DNA from: Arenibacter sp. P308M17
Lineage (GTDB): Bacteria > Bacteroidota > Bacteroidia > Flavobacteriales > Flavobacteriaceae
NCBI RefSeq assembly: GCF_003426735.1
Contig: NZ_QVON01000004.1
Location: forward strand, 248,001 to 312,000
Length of the DNA: 64,000 nt
Direction: 5' to 3'
Below the pieces are notes generated by a model. That model ran no database searches, was not told the DNA's origin, and worked only from the letters and a program-made list of their open reading frames with translations. Below, one piece after another: positions 44,261 through 53,874 of the stretch; positions within the stretch are counted from its first letter, which is position 1; every line of letters begins with the position of its first letter. Both the position numbers and the translations under genes were made by a program.

Positions 44261-46006
44261 TTACTTCTTTTCGAAGACTAGGATATCCATGCTTCCGTCG
44301 CTACTTATATCCTTAAGTTCCAATCTATCGGCATCGATGGAAACTATCTTCCAATCATCGCTCAGATCGGCCAAAGACTCCGTCAAACCAAAATTTAGAT
44401 AGAACTTCAACTCCCCTTCGCTATCCCTGATTATTCTCCATAATCCCGGATATGAAGGTTCGGCTTCCCCTGTGGTAGCTTGTAGTAGCAATCCGGCTTG
44501 GAAAGCAAAAGTATAGGGATCATAATTCTCGGTTTCATCAACCTCATCATCCGAATAATTCGCCACTATCCATTCGCCGCCCATCATAATATTTCTGATC
44601 TCGGCAACATCCCCGTCATCGGCATTGTCATCGCACACTCTTTCCAGAATAAGTTCGTAGTGCTCATCCTCTATATTAAACTTTAGGCGTTTGTCCTTAA
44701 GATCGGATAACAACCATTCAAAACTGACCCCTGGTTCATCGCCCATGGTAATGGCCATGACCAAACGTCCTTGGGCATTGGTAGTAATGGCCCATGTTCC
44801 TTCGGAAACATTGGATTCATTGCTTAGGGTAACCACTCCCTCGGCCTGAAAATTAAACCCGTATCCCAAAAGCCGATCCAATTCCTCATCATTTACTTCA
44901 ACCTTTTTAATGACCCAGCTACACTCCCCCAAAATTTCCCTCAAGGTATCCGGGGTGTTATCTATGATATTACACGCCTTTTTCATTATTATCTTCTCTC
45001 CTTCCCCGGCATACAGCTTAATTTTACCATCTCCAAGATCATACACCGGCCATTCTAGGGTGAAATCTACCAAAGCTTCAAACTCTAGTTTCAACAATAG
45101 CCTATTTTCTCCAATCCCAGTACTCCAAGTCCCCATTAAACTATTACCTCCCCTATCCTTCATAACTACATTTCCGTCTTCGGTAAAATTCATCACATAG
45201 TCAAAATACTGATCGGTGCTGTTTACATTGGCCCTTATTACCTCATTCACCAACCACGGACAGGCAACAAGATATTCTTGCAGACGCTCCTGGGTAAGCT
45301 CATCATCGTCATCATCGTCACATTCACTTTTTGCAGTTTCAATGGCATTGGCCAATTCGGCATTATTACTTACACTAACTTGGGTATCATCATATAACTT
45401 CAAGGTAATGGGAAAATCAAAACTAAGCAGGTCATCATCACCACGCTCCGCAAAATAACGTCTTAATTGCATATCATTTTCTACAGTTACATTACCGGTT
45501 TGCTGTAGATCGATATTAAAGGAATACACTACTATTGGGTACACAAAATCTATACATGAAATATCATCGTCATCCCCCCTTTCAATACATTCCTCGACCT
45601 TTTGACGGAGTTGCTCCTTGTTATTTATGGTTATTTCGGTATAATCCGACAAGGTTACCTGTATGGGAAATATGATTTCCAAGATATCATCATCTATCTC
45701 TACCTCATTAAACAGCTGCTTTATCAACTTTAGGTCTTCTTTGGCATCTATATTGACCTCTAGCCCATTTACCTTTACCACATAAGGAAAATTGATGGCA
45801 AAACAACTGGCCCCATCCACTATATTATCATAGGATCCATCTTTGGATGAAGTCCTTTTTATTAATTGTGCCGTACTGGAACTTGCCAATATGGCCTCCT
45901 GATCGTCCTCACCCGGTAATTCTTCAAATTCTTCCTGACAGGAGGTAAAACTTAATGCCGCAAGAAGTAGGCTCGAGAACATTAAATAAGACATAAACTT
46001 TTTCAT
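44261..46006 (-). CDS. Large acidic repeat lipoprotein, unknown function
   Basis: The 581-aa protein has a lipoprotein signal (MKKFMSYLMF..., SFTSC). Its N-terminal half has about three repeats of roughly 70 aa built on FP-x-V/I-T/K-L patterns (FPYVVKV, FPIQVTL, FPITLKL), separated by acidic runs such as ERGDDDDIS and ECDDDDDDE. The C-terminal half has three lipocalin-like repeats of about 90 aa that begin CPW/CSW/GEW and contain a GTW or GLW core. The frame is open to 46051, but the Met at 46006 starts the signal. It is divergent from a sigma/anti-sigma/TonB receptor operon. No named family is recognised; the acidic runs could bind calcium (inference). Confidence 0.75.
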   Translation of the reverse strand: MKKFMSYLMFSSLLLAALSFTSCQEEFEELPGEDDQEAILASSSTAQLIKRTSSKDGSYDNIVDGASCFAINFPYVVKVNGLEVNIDAKEDLKLIKQLFNEVEIDDDILEIIFPIQVTLSDYTEITINNKEQLRQKVEECIERGDDDDISCIDFVYPIVVYSFNIDLQQTGNVTVENDMQLRRYFAERGDDDLLSFDFPITLKLYDDTQVSVSNNAELANAIETAKSECDDDDDDELTQERLQEYLVACPWLVNEVIRANVNSTDQYFDYVMNFTEDGNVVMKDRGGNSLMGTWSTGIGENRLLLKLEFEALVDFTLEWPVYDLGDGKIKLYAGEGEKIIMKKACNIIDNTPDTLREILGECSWVIKKVEVNDEELDRLLGYGFNFQAEGVVTLSNESNVSEGTWAITTNAQGRLVMAITMGDEPGVSFEWLLSDLKDKRLKFNIEDEHYELILERVCDDNADDGDVAEIRNIMMGGEWIVANYSDDEVDETENYDPYTFAFQAGLLLQATTGEAEPSYPGLWRIIRDSEGELKFYLNFGLTESLADLSDDWKIVSIDADRLELKDISSDGSMDILVFEKK

Positions 46007-46090
46007 AACGATTTGGTTTTTATTTGTTCGTATATCCCTAAAACAACCCACTTTTAAAAAACCCTACCCTGTTTTTCGCTTTTTTTAAAA

Positions 46091-46098
46091 TATCTTTG
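46091..46098 (+). promoter_or_regulatory. Candidate -7 box of the sigma factor gene (TATCTTTG)
   Basis: TATCTTTG matches TAnnTTTG and ends 22 bases before the TTG start of the sigma factor. The -33 position is T-rich (GTTTTTCG) but has no exact TTG. Confidence 0.4.
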
Positions 46099-46120
46099 AA
46101 AAAACTAAAGACAAGCAGGC

Positions 46121-46633
46121 TTGAAAGCTATCAAAGAAGAACATATATGTAATGATGACGTTTACGCTTCCATCTTCAGCACCTATTCCAAAACGGTCTT
46201 CAACTATATATATTATAAGTTTGGCAATGAAGAAAAAGCGTATGATGTTGTACAGGAAGCATTTATAAAATTATGGGAAAACTGTTCCAAGGTTGCTCCA
46301 GACAAGGCGAAGTCCTATGTATATACCGTTGCCAACAATTTGTACCTGAACGTTCTAAAAGCCGAAAAAGTAAGATTAAAATATGCCCCGGATACCAATG
46401 CAGTGGTCCATGAGTCCCCGGAATTTATATTGGAAGAACAGGAATATAAGGAAAAATTGGAACGGGCATTGGCCGCTTTGCCGGAAAACCAACGTACCAC
46501 TTTTTTATTAAATAGGATAGACGGGAAGAAATATGCGGAAATTGCGGATATGGAAGGTGTAAGTGTAAAAGCCATTGAAAAAAGAATGCACCTTGCCCTC
46601 AAATCGCTCAGGGAACGGATCGAAGGAATATAA
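46121..46633 (+). CDS. ECF RNA polymerase sigma factor (FecI-like)
   Basis: The 170-aa protein has sigma region 2 (YKFGNEEKAYDVVQEAFIKLWEN, about 32-55) and region 4 (LPENQRTTFLLNRIDGKKYAEIADMEGVSVKAIEKRM, about 122-158). The start is TTG at 46121: no in-frame ATG exists early enough to keep region 2. FecR and a TonB receptor follow, so it belongs to the FecI/FecR/FecA signalling type, in which substrate binding at the outer membrane releases the sigma factor. The divergent lipoprotein gene may be a target. Confidence 0.9.
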   Translation: MKAIKEEHICNDDVYASIFSTYSKTVFNYIYYKFGNEEKAYDVVQEAFIKLWENCSKVAPDKAKSYVYTVANNLYLNVLKAEKVRLKYAPDTNAVVHESPEFILEEQEYKEKLERALAALPENQRTTFLLNRIDGKKYAEIADMEGVSVKAIEKRMHLALKSLRERIEGI

Positions 46634-46874
46634 AAGGGAGAATAGAGTATGGAGAGATTAGTATTGAGTATTGGGAAATTAGTGGAGCACTATTGGCCTC
46701 TAATATGATTTATAAATTATTATTTATCCAGATCAAGCTTATGGAATTTTCAATTTATGCTGAAAGCCAAACTCTAAATACTAAATACCCATTTCTTAAT
46801 ACCAATATAAATTATTGATCTAAAAGTAGGGTATTTCATTTATTGATTGTTATACCTAAATAAAGCTGGAAACC
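46634..46874. repeat. Gap with GAGTATT-type heptamers
   Basis: GAGAATA, GAGTATG, GAGAGAT, TAGTATT, GAGTATT and GGGAAAT follow each other at about 46639-46685, and TACTAAA-type units occur near 46770-46805. It lies between sigma factor and FecR, where such operons usually have a shorter gap. Confidence 0.5.
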
Positions 46875-47783
46875 ATGCAGGAAAATTATTTGGCAAAATG
46901 GCTCAACAATGAACTCACGGAAGAGGAGTTGGCCAAATTTAAGGAGTCCAAAGAGTATGCCCCGTATTTAAAACTTCGGGAAGCTACCGATAATTTGGAA
47001 GCGCCTGATTTTGATATGGCCAAGGCATGGGAAGACCTCAACAAACACAAAATTGGCACTAAGGGCAAAGTAATTAAACTTAATCCTTACAAGAAATACT
47101 TGGGTATTGCTGCTGCAGTAGCCCTACTTTTTATTGCCTCCTTTTTATACTATGGAAGTCTGAACGAAAAAATAAGTACACAATATGCAGAAAGGACCGA
47201 GATAGTACTACCGGATGCGTCGGAGGTTCAACTAAATGCCGATTCCCACATTTCGTACAGCAAAAAGAATTGGGCCAAAAAAAGGGATATAGCACTAGAA
47301 GGGGAAGCATATTTCAAGGTTGCCAAGGGTAAGCGTTTTACAGTAACGACCGCGCATGGAACCGTTAGCGTTTTGGGCACGCAATTTAATGTAGAAAACA
47401 GAAAAGACTTTTTTGAGGTTGCCTGCTATGAGGGGCTGGTAAGTGTGGTCTACAATAAAAAAGAAATAAAACTTCCCGCTGGTAATTCTTTGGTCGTAAT
47501 AAATGGGCAATTACAGGCTTTGGCAATCCCAAACACAAAGGAACCATCTTGGATTAGGAATGAAAGTAGCTTTAAGAGTATTCCCTTGAAATTTGTTTTG
47601 GATGAATTTCAAAGACAATTTAATATTGAGGTCGCTACCGAAAATATAGATACCGATCAATTATTTACAGGATCCTTTAGCAATACCGACAAGGAATTAG
47701 CGTTGCAAAGTATAAGTACTCCTTCTCAGATCAAGTTTAAATTAGAGGGGAATAAAGTGCTATTCTATGCTGAAACACCATAA
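46875..47783 (+). CDS. FecR-type anti-sigma factor
   Basis: The 302-aa protein has a cytoplasmic N-terminal part (about 1-73, LAKWLNNELTEEELAKF), one membrane helix (about 76-95, YLGIAAAVALLFIASFLYYG) and a periplasmic FecR domain (TEIVLPDASEVQLNADS, DIALEGEAYFKVAKG, FTVTTAHGTVSVLGTQFNV) followed by a C-terminal STN-like domain. It should hold the FecI-like sigma factor and read the state of the TonB receptor. Its end overlaps the receptor start by 17 bases, indicating tight coupling. Confidence 0.93.
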   Translation: MQENYLAKWLNNELTEEELAKFKESKEYAPYLKLREATDNLEAPDFDMAKAWEDLNKHKIGTKGKVIKLNPYKKYLGIAAAVALLFIASFLYYGSLNEKISTQYAERTEIVLPDASEVQLNADSHISYSKKNWAKKRDIALEGEAYFKVAKGKRFTVTTAHGTVSVLGTQFNVENRKDFFEVACYEGLVSVVYNKKEIKLPAGNSLVVINGQLQALAIPNTKEPSWIRNESSFKSIPLKFVLDEFQRQFNIEVATENIDTDQLFTGSFSNTDKELALQSISTPSQIKFKLEGNKVLFYAETP

Positions 47784-50331
47784 ATACATTGTATTTCATT
47801 TTATCCTATACTTTTTTCTTTTGGCCCCCAATCCCAACCGGGCACAAGAAAATAGCACACAAAAAGTAAACCTCATTGGCTATTTGGAGGAACTGGAACG
47901 CGAGTTCAACATTAAGTTCTCCTATGTAGATCAGGACCTGGGACAGCTGCGGTTCTCTATTCCCAGCACCAACTCCTTGCCCCTAATACTGGAAGAACTC
48001 CGCAAACAGACACTGCTGGACATTACCCAGCTCAACGACCGTTATTTTGCCTTGTCCAAAAGCAAGTTCGTGGATATCTGCGCCAATGTGGTGGACAATT
48101 TTGAGAACAGTACCATCGTGAATGCTACCGTAGAGGTTTTGGGCAGCAATATATCCCAAGTAACTGATATGAAAGGACAGTTCCAAATAACGAAGGTACC
48201 CAGGAATGCCAATATCGCGATCAAACACCTTGGTTTTAAGACCAAGTATTTAAGTGCGGAAGAATTGGCGGCCAACAATAGCTGCAAGACTATCCTATTG
48301 TCTCCAAATTACCAACAATTGGATGAAGTAGTTGTTTATCAATTTCTTACCACTGGCATCACCAAAGAACCGGATGCCAGCATTGAGCTCAATACGGATA
48401 AATTTGGAATTTTACCCGGTCTCATAGAACCCGATATACTACAGACCATACAGGCATTGCCCGGCATTAAAAGTGTGGATGAGACGGTATCCGATATTAA
48501 TGTTAGGGGAGGTACCAACGACCAAAATTTGGTTCTGTGGGATGGAATAAAAATGTACCACTCCGGACATTTTTTTGGTTTGATCTCTGCCTTTAATCCC
48601 TATTTGATCGAAAATGTGAACATCATAAAAAATGGGACCAGTGTACAATATGGCGATGGAGTGAGCAGTGTAATAAATATCAATACCAGAAACAAGATCA
48701 GTGATTCGTTGGTTGGAGGGGCTGGATTTAATCTATTAAGTGGCGATGTTTTTGGACAGCTGCCCCTGTCCAAGAAAATTTCCGTTCAGTTTTCCGGAAG
48801 GCGATCTACCACCGATTTTATAAATACCCCAACTTACAATCGGTTTTTTGACAAAGTTTTCCAGGATAGTGAGGTCAAGGAAAATGAAAACTCCCCCAAT
48901 CCCGAGAACACGGTGAGGGACGAAGATTTTTATTTCTATGATTTTACCGGAAAATTGCTTTACGACATCAATGAAAATCAAAAGGCCAGACTAAGTTTCA
49001 TCAATACCAACAACCACCTTAAATACACTGAAAAAACTGGGGATGGCACTGCCAAAAGTTTATTGGACCAGACCAATCTATCCTTTGGGGGAAGTTTGGA
49101 AAGTAAATGGACGCCCAGATGGAGTACCCATTTAAACCTATATTACACCCGTTACAATTTGGATTCCCAAAACATTCCTTCACCATCCCAGCAGCTTTTT
49201 CAGAGCAATCAGGTTTTGGAAAAGGCAATAAAGTTAAACACCTATTACCACTTGGGCCAAAATCTTGGTTGGCTGAACGGATATCAACTTAATGAGGTGG
49301 GCATAACCAACTTTACACAAGTTAGCCAACCTTCCTTTAAAAGCAATATAAAAGGGGTAATAATGACCCATTCCTTATTTTCCGAGTTGGATTATAGGTC
49401 GAAGAATGAAAAATTCCATGCCAGAGGCGGACTTAGATTGAATTATATTAAAAACCTCAAGACCTTTAAAACCTTTGAAGAAGTTATCCTAGAACCTAGA
49501 TTAAACATAAATTATGCTATCACCGATAGGATCAAGGCCGAACTACTGGGCGAATTTAAAAGTCAGACCACCAACCAAATAATAGATCTGGAACAAAATT
49601 TTCTAGGGATAGAGAAAAGGCGGTGGATGCTTTCGGACAACGACGTATTGCCCATTACAAAAAGTAAACAAATTTCGCTTGGACTAAACTATGATAAAAA
49701 TACGCTCTATGTTGGTGTGGAAGGATTCTATAAAAAGGTGGATGGTATAAGCACGACTACCCAGGGATTTCAAAACCAAGATCAATTTAACGGTGAAATA
49801 GGGAAGTACGATGTATCGGGAATCGAATTCCTGATCAATAAAAAAACTGCCACCTATAGCACATGGCTCAGTTACGCATATAACACCAACAATTACACTT
49901 TTGAGAATATAACGCCCCAACAATTCCCCAACAATTTGGACATTAGGCACACCCTGACCTTTGCGGGCACCTATACTTATAAGAGTTTCAGAATGGGCCT
50001 TGGGGCCAATTACCACACGGGAAGACCGTATACCAAGCCACAGGAGGGCAACAATGCTATAATCCAAAACATATTCCCCAACCAAATCAACTACATGGAA
50101 CCCAACAGCAGCAGACTCCCTGCCTACCTAAGGGCAGATGCTTCGTTTATCTACAACTTCAAAATGGGCCAAGGTATAAGATCTTCTGTAGGTGCTTCCG
50201 TACTTAACCTACTGAACAAAAAAAATATCCTGAACATCTATTACAGAATAAATGAACAAAACGAAATTGAAACTATAGAAAGGGTTTCCCTGGGCATTAC
50301 CCCAAACTTTAGTTTTCGTTTGAGCTTTTAA
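47767..50331 (+). CDS. TonB-dependent receptor with STN signalling domain
   Basis: The 854-aa protein has a signal peptide (1-27, NPNRAQ), an STN-type domain (about 35-105, VNLIGYLEELEREFNIKFSYVD), a carboxypeptidase-D-like region (about 115-185), a plug (LPGIKSVDETVSDINVRGGTNDQNLVLWDG) and a barrel ending in NFSFRLSF. The STN domain is the part that touches FecR, so this is a signal-transducing receptor. The substrate is unknown; iron or a glycan is plausible. The gene ends just before a terminator hairpin. Confidence 0.9.
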   Translation: MLKHHKYIVFHFILYFFLLAPNPNRAQENSTQKVNLIGYLEELEREFNIKFSYVDQDLGQLRFSIPSTNSLPLILEELRKQTLLDITQLNDRYFALSKSKFVDICANVVDNFENSTIVNATVEVLGSNISQVTDMKGQFQITKVPRNANIAIKHLGFKTKYLSAEELAANNSCKTILLSPNYQQLDEVVVYQFLTTGITKEPDASIELNTDKFGILPGLIEPDILQTIQALPGIKSVDETVSDINVRGGTNDQNLVLWDGIKMYHSGHFFGLISAFNPYLIENVNIIKNGTSVQYGDGVSSVININTRNKISDSLVGGAGFNLLSGDVFGQLPLSKKISVQFSGRRSTTDFINTPTYNRFFDKVFQDSEVKENENSPNPENTVRDEDFYFYDFTGKLLYDINENQKARLSFINTNNHLKYTEKTGDGTAKSLLDQTNLSFGGSLESKWTPRWSTHLNLYYTRYNLDSQNIPSPSQQLFQSNQVLEKAIKLNTYYHLGQNLGWLNGYQLNEVGITNFTQVSQPSFKSNIKGVIMTHSLFSELDYRSKNEKFHARGGLRLNYIKNLKTFKTFEEVILEPRLNINYAITDRIKAELLGEFKSQTTNQIIDLEQNFLGIEKRRWMLSDNDVLPITKSKQISLGLNYDKNTLYVGVEGFYKKVDGISTTTQGFQNQDQFNGEIGKYDVSGIEFLINKKTATYSTWLSYAYNTNNYTFENITPQQFPNNLDIRHTLTFAGTYTYKSFRMGLGANYHTGRPYTKPQEGNNAIIQNIFPNQINYMEPNSSRLPAYLRADASFIYNFKMGQGIRSSVGASVLNLLNKKNILNIYYRINEQNEIETIERVSLGITPNFSFRLSF

Positions 50332-50385
50332 TTTACTTCATTCCTTTGCAATAAAAATAAGTAATGGGCAGCTTGGTTATATTAC

Positions 50386-50433
50386 ATAAAAAAACCGGAA
50401 GCTTTGGAATAGCACCTATCCAAAACTTCCGGT
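50386..50433 (-). terminator. Intrinsic terminator of the DUF1080 operon
   Basis: ACCGGAAGCTTTGGA (50394-50408) pairs with TCCAAAACTTCCGGT (50419-50433) with one mismatch and a 10-base loop. On the minus strand a T7 tract follows directly. It lies between convergent genes and may also slow transcription from the plus strand. Confidence 0.8.
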
Positions 50434-50452
50434 ATATAAGTAATTGATCAAA

Positions 50453-53400
50453 TTATTTGCTCAAATCCTTGATTCTAATATTTCTAAAGGCCAGTTCGGC
50501 ACCATGCCCCAAGAAACCAATATGCCCTGTATTCCTTTCAAGACCTGGGTGTTCCTTATGGTCCGCCGTCCCGTTCTTTGACGCTTCTTTCCAATCCCCA
50601 TCCACTATGACAATGCCATTTAAGGTTATTTTGATATGATTCCCCTTAACGATTACTTCTTGTGAATTCCACTCCCCTACCGGGTTTAGGGCCCCTCTTT
50701 TGGCAGCCATTATTCCATAAACAGAACCGTGATATTGATAGGGTTGCAAATTGGCATAAATCTCGGCCGTATCGTCCAATATCTGCAATTCCTTGCCTTC
50801 ATAGGCAGCATCCCCTTCCAATGGCGCATGGATACCTAAACCGTTATTGGCACCCGGGGTCAATTTAAAATCAAATCTAAAAATGAAATCGGAATATTCC
50901 TCGGCCGTAAACAAATTACCGTGTCCCCCTCTCTTTGGGCGCACCAAAAGCTCATTGTTTTCCATGACATAATCGGTCTTATTTCCGATCCAGTGATCCA
51001 GGTCCTTTCCATTCAACAAGGATTTAAAACCTTCCTTCCTTTCCGCTTCCGTCAACTGATCATCCCCAGAACCAATTTCCCTTACATAAACGTTCCTAAA
51101 GCCCAAGTCCTCACCATGTGCCTGTAGTTCAATGGCCTCCTTTGCAAAAATGGCCTGTTTGCGATCCCAATAGTTCTCCAAGACCACATTATCCGTAACC
51201 AATACACCATTTAAATGTACGGTAACGCGTTCGCCCACCATTTTGATCCTAAAGGTATTCCATTCATCAATAGGGTTGTCCGCCACTTGTAGCGGCTTGC
51301 TCTCATGCTTCTGATTATTGTACAATCCGCCCGAGCCCACTTGGGCACCGGCATCAACTCTTGCAATATCCCAGATTTGTACTTGTGGGGTTCCCCTCAA
51401 ATAAATACCACTGTCGCCACCATTGGTAATCTTCCAATCTACCAACATTTCAAAATCGCCATAATCCTTTACCGTACAGATATTATTGTATCCTTCCCCT
51501 CTAAAACCGATAACCCCGTTTTCTATATACCAATCCTTCATCATTTGTTCATTGGCCTTGGCCTGTTCGGCCGCCAATTTTCTTGCGGACATTTTGGAAC
51601 GTGCAATTGGGTTTTGCACCAATCCTTCCCATCCTGTGAAGTCCTTTCCATTAAAGATCGGGACAAAGCCTTTGTCAGTAGGCATTTTTTCCAAAAACTC
51701 CCTAACATCAATTTTAATATATTGACTATCGGGGCCGGTAAGGTTATCGACACTTTTGGAGACGATATCCCTAACGACTTCTCCACTTAAACCGTCCTGC
51801 TTACCGGGGGTTGGCAAGGCAATGGCAATAGCTACATTGGATGCGGTTGTCAAAAGCTCCCTATCCTTTAAATACTCCGAAACAAAGATCAGGGCAAGAA
51901 AGGTCTTTATGTTCCCCGTAGCAGAAAGCACCTGTTTCTTTTCGGCGAGGGTTTTGGCCTCCGGCATCAATTTCCTTACCAACAGCAACTTTTGATCATT
52001 AGGATAATCGGATTGTCTTACCTTGGCAAGATAGTTGGCAAATGCATTTTTCCTTATGGCATCATCGGTACTAGCAGTGGCCGATTTAAACAAATATGGC
52101 AGGGCATTGTTATTTTTCCAGCTGGACATGGCATCCAAGGCAATCATTTTCTCATTATCATTACCTGTATCCAATCTTTGGGCTACCAATTCCAACGCCT
52201 CCTGGTTGCTTAAGGAAGCCAATACGGGCAACAATTTTGCCTTGTCCGACGCCGCTTTATATTCCTTGAACACAGTATCCGCATATTTGCCGTTACCATC
52301 ATCCAATATATTTAATATGGCCAACTGTGCATTTTTTATATTTTCCAACTTATCGGTCCCGTTCAATAGATTCAATAATGTGGAAAAATCCTTGTCCGAT
52401 GAAATGGACGGCAATGCCCTATATACCGCATCGGTAACATTTTCGCTACCAGCATCGATATACCCTACCAAAGTTTCAAATTGATCGGTGGCATTCCTTG
52501 CCGCCAGAACATTTACCAATACTTCCATGCCGGCCCCATCAACCTTGGCCAATTGCCCGGCCAGCAACCCACTGTCCTTGGCATCCACCAATCGCAATAA
52601 GGTTTCCTCAATGGCAATAAATTCTTCAGGGGAAGCAGCCAATTTAAAGCTGTTGAACAATACCGGCAAAGCCTTGTTCTTATCCTGATAGGACAAGGAT
52701 TTTATTCCAGCCTCACGCACAAGGGCATCCTTGTCTTCCACCGCCTTCAAAATTACCTTTTCAAAAACAACAGCTTCCCTGCTCTTTGCCAGCATTCTAA
52801 TGATAAGTGGTTTAACTACATCCGATGATTTCCCATACTGTTTTGTCCAAAGGGCAACCTCAGTGGGAGAAAGATCGGAACCGGCGGCATCCAATACGGC
52901 CCCAACGTAATTCTTGTTGCTGTTCTTGGATTCCTTCAACAAAGTCTTGGTAAAGGCAGTGCCTTCGTTGTCGCTTAATAAATGGATTCCCGCCGAGCGA
53001 TAGTGTAATTGGTCCTCCATCCTACAATTTTTAAGCAAAGCCTTGGCCACATTACTACTTAAATTTTTGTTACCCTTCTTTTGCAACCTATTGCCATAAA
53101 GAATAAAGGCCAAGATACTCTTAGTGTCATCCAATCTATAATCGGAGTTCCCAACGGCATTTTCCAATACCTCGTAAGAACTTGGACTGCCTATTTCGGC
53201 CAGTGCCATCAAGGCCCTTTGTTGAACGATTTTTGAGGATGAGTTTACCTTGGCTTTCAATACCTCTTCGGCCGGAGCAAATTGCAAGGCTGCCAAAGCC
53301 TCTATAAAAGCGGCCTGTTTTTCTACATCCCCATCTTCCGTAGCTTCCAAAATGGCCAAGGAAGCATCGGTGGTACCTATGGCCGTTAACGCGGCCAATG

Positions 53401-53854
53401 CAGGCTTAAAAAGATCGTTGTTGGACAGGTACTTGGTCAAGACCGGAACACTCACATTGGTCCCAACGTAAATTAGCCGATCCATTAAAAAGGTTTTAAC
53501 CTCATTGTTGGTGGCCGACTCCAGTGCTGTTATGAAGGTGTTTTCAACTAGCCCGTTCTCAATTTTGGGTAGTTTCCCACCACTGTATATGGCCACACTC
53601 TGAATGGCATATCTGGCCCGGGTATCGTCCCCGCTCCCAAGGGGAACAAGCTTATCCGTAATTTTTAGGATTCCATTCTGGTCCAGGTCCATTATTTCCT
53701 GCATCAAGCGATCCGAATGCTCCAGGTCTTCCGTTGGCAATTGCATCAAAATATCGGCCACCTTGGTATCCAAGGTTCTATTGTCCTGTGCACTAATGGC
53801 AAGTGTGCCCAAAAATAGCATCAGCACACCTATTTTTTTATGTAATGTATTCAT
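50453..53854 (-). CDS. HEAT-repeat protein with two DUF1080 (3-keto-glycoside hydrolase-type) domains
   Basis: The 1133-aa protein has a signal peptide (to about residue 22, AISAQ), HEAT/ARM-like helical repeats (about 60-700), then two DUF1080 domains: about 728-925 (FVPIFNGKDFTGWEG...DSGIYLRGTPQVQIWD) and about 935-1131 (FKSLLNGKDLDHWIG...NNGLGIHAP). DUF1080 is the concanavalin-type fold assigned to 3-keto-disaccharide hydrolases. A Tat-exported Gfo/Idh oxidoreductase is encoded 20 bases upstream, which fits a pair that oxidises C3 of a sugar and then cleaves the keto-glycoside. The HEAT region may be a scaffold (inference). Confidence 0.85.
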   Translation of the reverse strand: MNTLHKKIGVLMLFLGTLAISAQDNRTLDTKVADILMQLPTEDLEHSDRLMQEIMDLDQNGILKITDKLVPLGSGDDTRARYAIQSVAIYSGGKLPKIENGLVENTFITALESATNNEVKTFLMDRLIYVGTNVSVPVLTKYLSNNDLFKPALAALTAIGTTDASLAILEATEDGDVEKQAAFIEALAALQFAPAEEVLKAKVNSSSKIVQQRALMALAEIGSPSSYEVLENAVGNSDYRLDDTKSILAFILYGNRLQKKGNKNLSSNVAKALLKNCRMEDQLHYRSAGIHLLSDNEGTAFTKTLLKESKNSNKNYVGAVLDAAGSDLSPTEVALWTKQYGKSSDVVKPLIIRMLAKSREAVVFEKVILKAVEDKDALVREAGIKSLSYQDKNKALPVLFNSFKLAASPEEFIAIEETLLRLVDAKDSGLLAGQLAKVDGAGMEVLVNVLAARNATDQFETLVGYIDAGSENVTDAVYRALPSISSDKDFSTLLNLLNGTDKLENIKNAQLAILNILDDGNGKYADTVFKEYKAASDKAKLLPVLASLSNQEALELVAQRLDTGNDNEKMIALDAMSSWKNNNALPYLFKSATASTDDAIRKNAFANYLAKVRQSDYPNDQKLLLVRKLMPEAKTLAEKKQVLSATGNIKTFLALIFVSEYLKDRELLTTASNVAIAIALPTPGKQDGLSGEVVRDIVSKSVDNLTGPDSQYIKIDVREFLEKMPTDKGFVPIFNGKDFTGWEGLVQNPIARSKMSARKLAAEQAKANEQMMKDWYIENGVIGFRGEGYNNICTVKDYGDFEMLVDWKITNGGDSGIYLRGTPQVQIWDIARVDAGAQVGSGGLYNNQKHESKPLQVADNPIDEWNTFRIKMVGERVTVHLNGVLVTDNVVLENYWDRKQAIFAKEAIELQAHGEDLGFRNVYVREIGSGDDQLTEAERKEGFKSLLNGKDLDHWIGNKTDYVMENNELLVRPKRGGHGNLFTAEEYSDFIFRFDFKLTPGANNGLGIHAPLEGDAAYEGKELQILDDTAEIYANLQPYQYHGSVYGIMAAKRGALNPVGEWNSQEVIVKGNHIKITLNGIVIVDGDWKEASKNGTADHKEHPGLERNTGHIGFLGHGAELAFRNIRIKDLSK

Positions 53855-53874
53855 GTTATGATTCTAGTATTTGG

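Noticed and set aside
52035-52484. 149-codon frame antisense to the HEAT/DUF1080 gene
   Set aside because: Mirror frame of a real gene with no start signals or family features.
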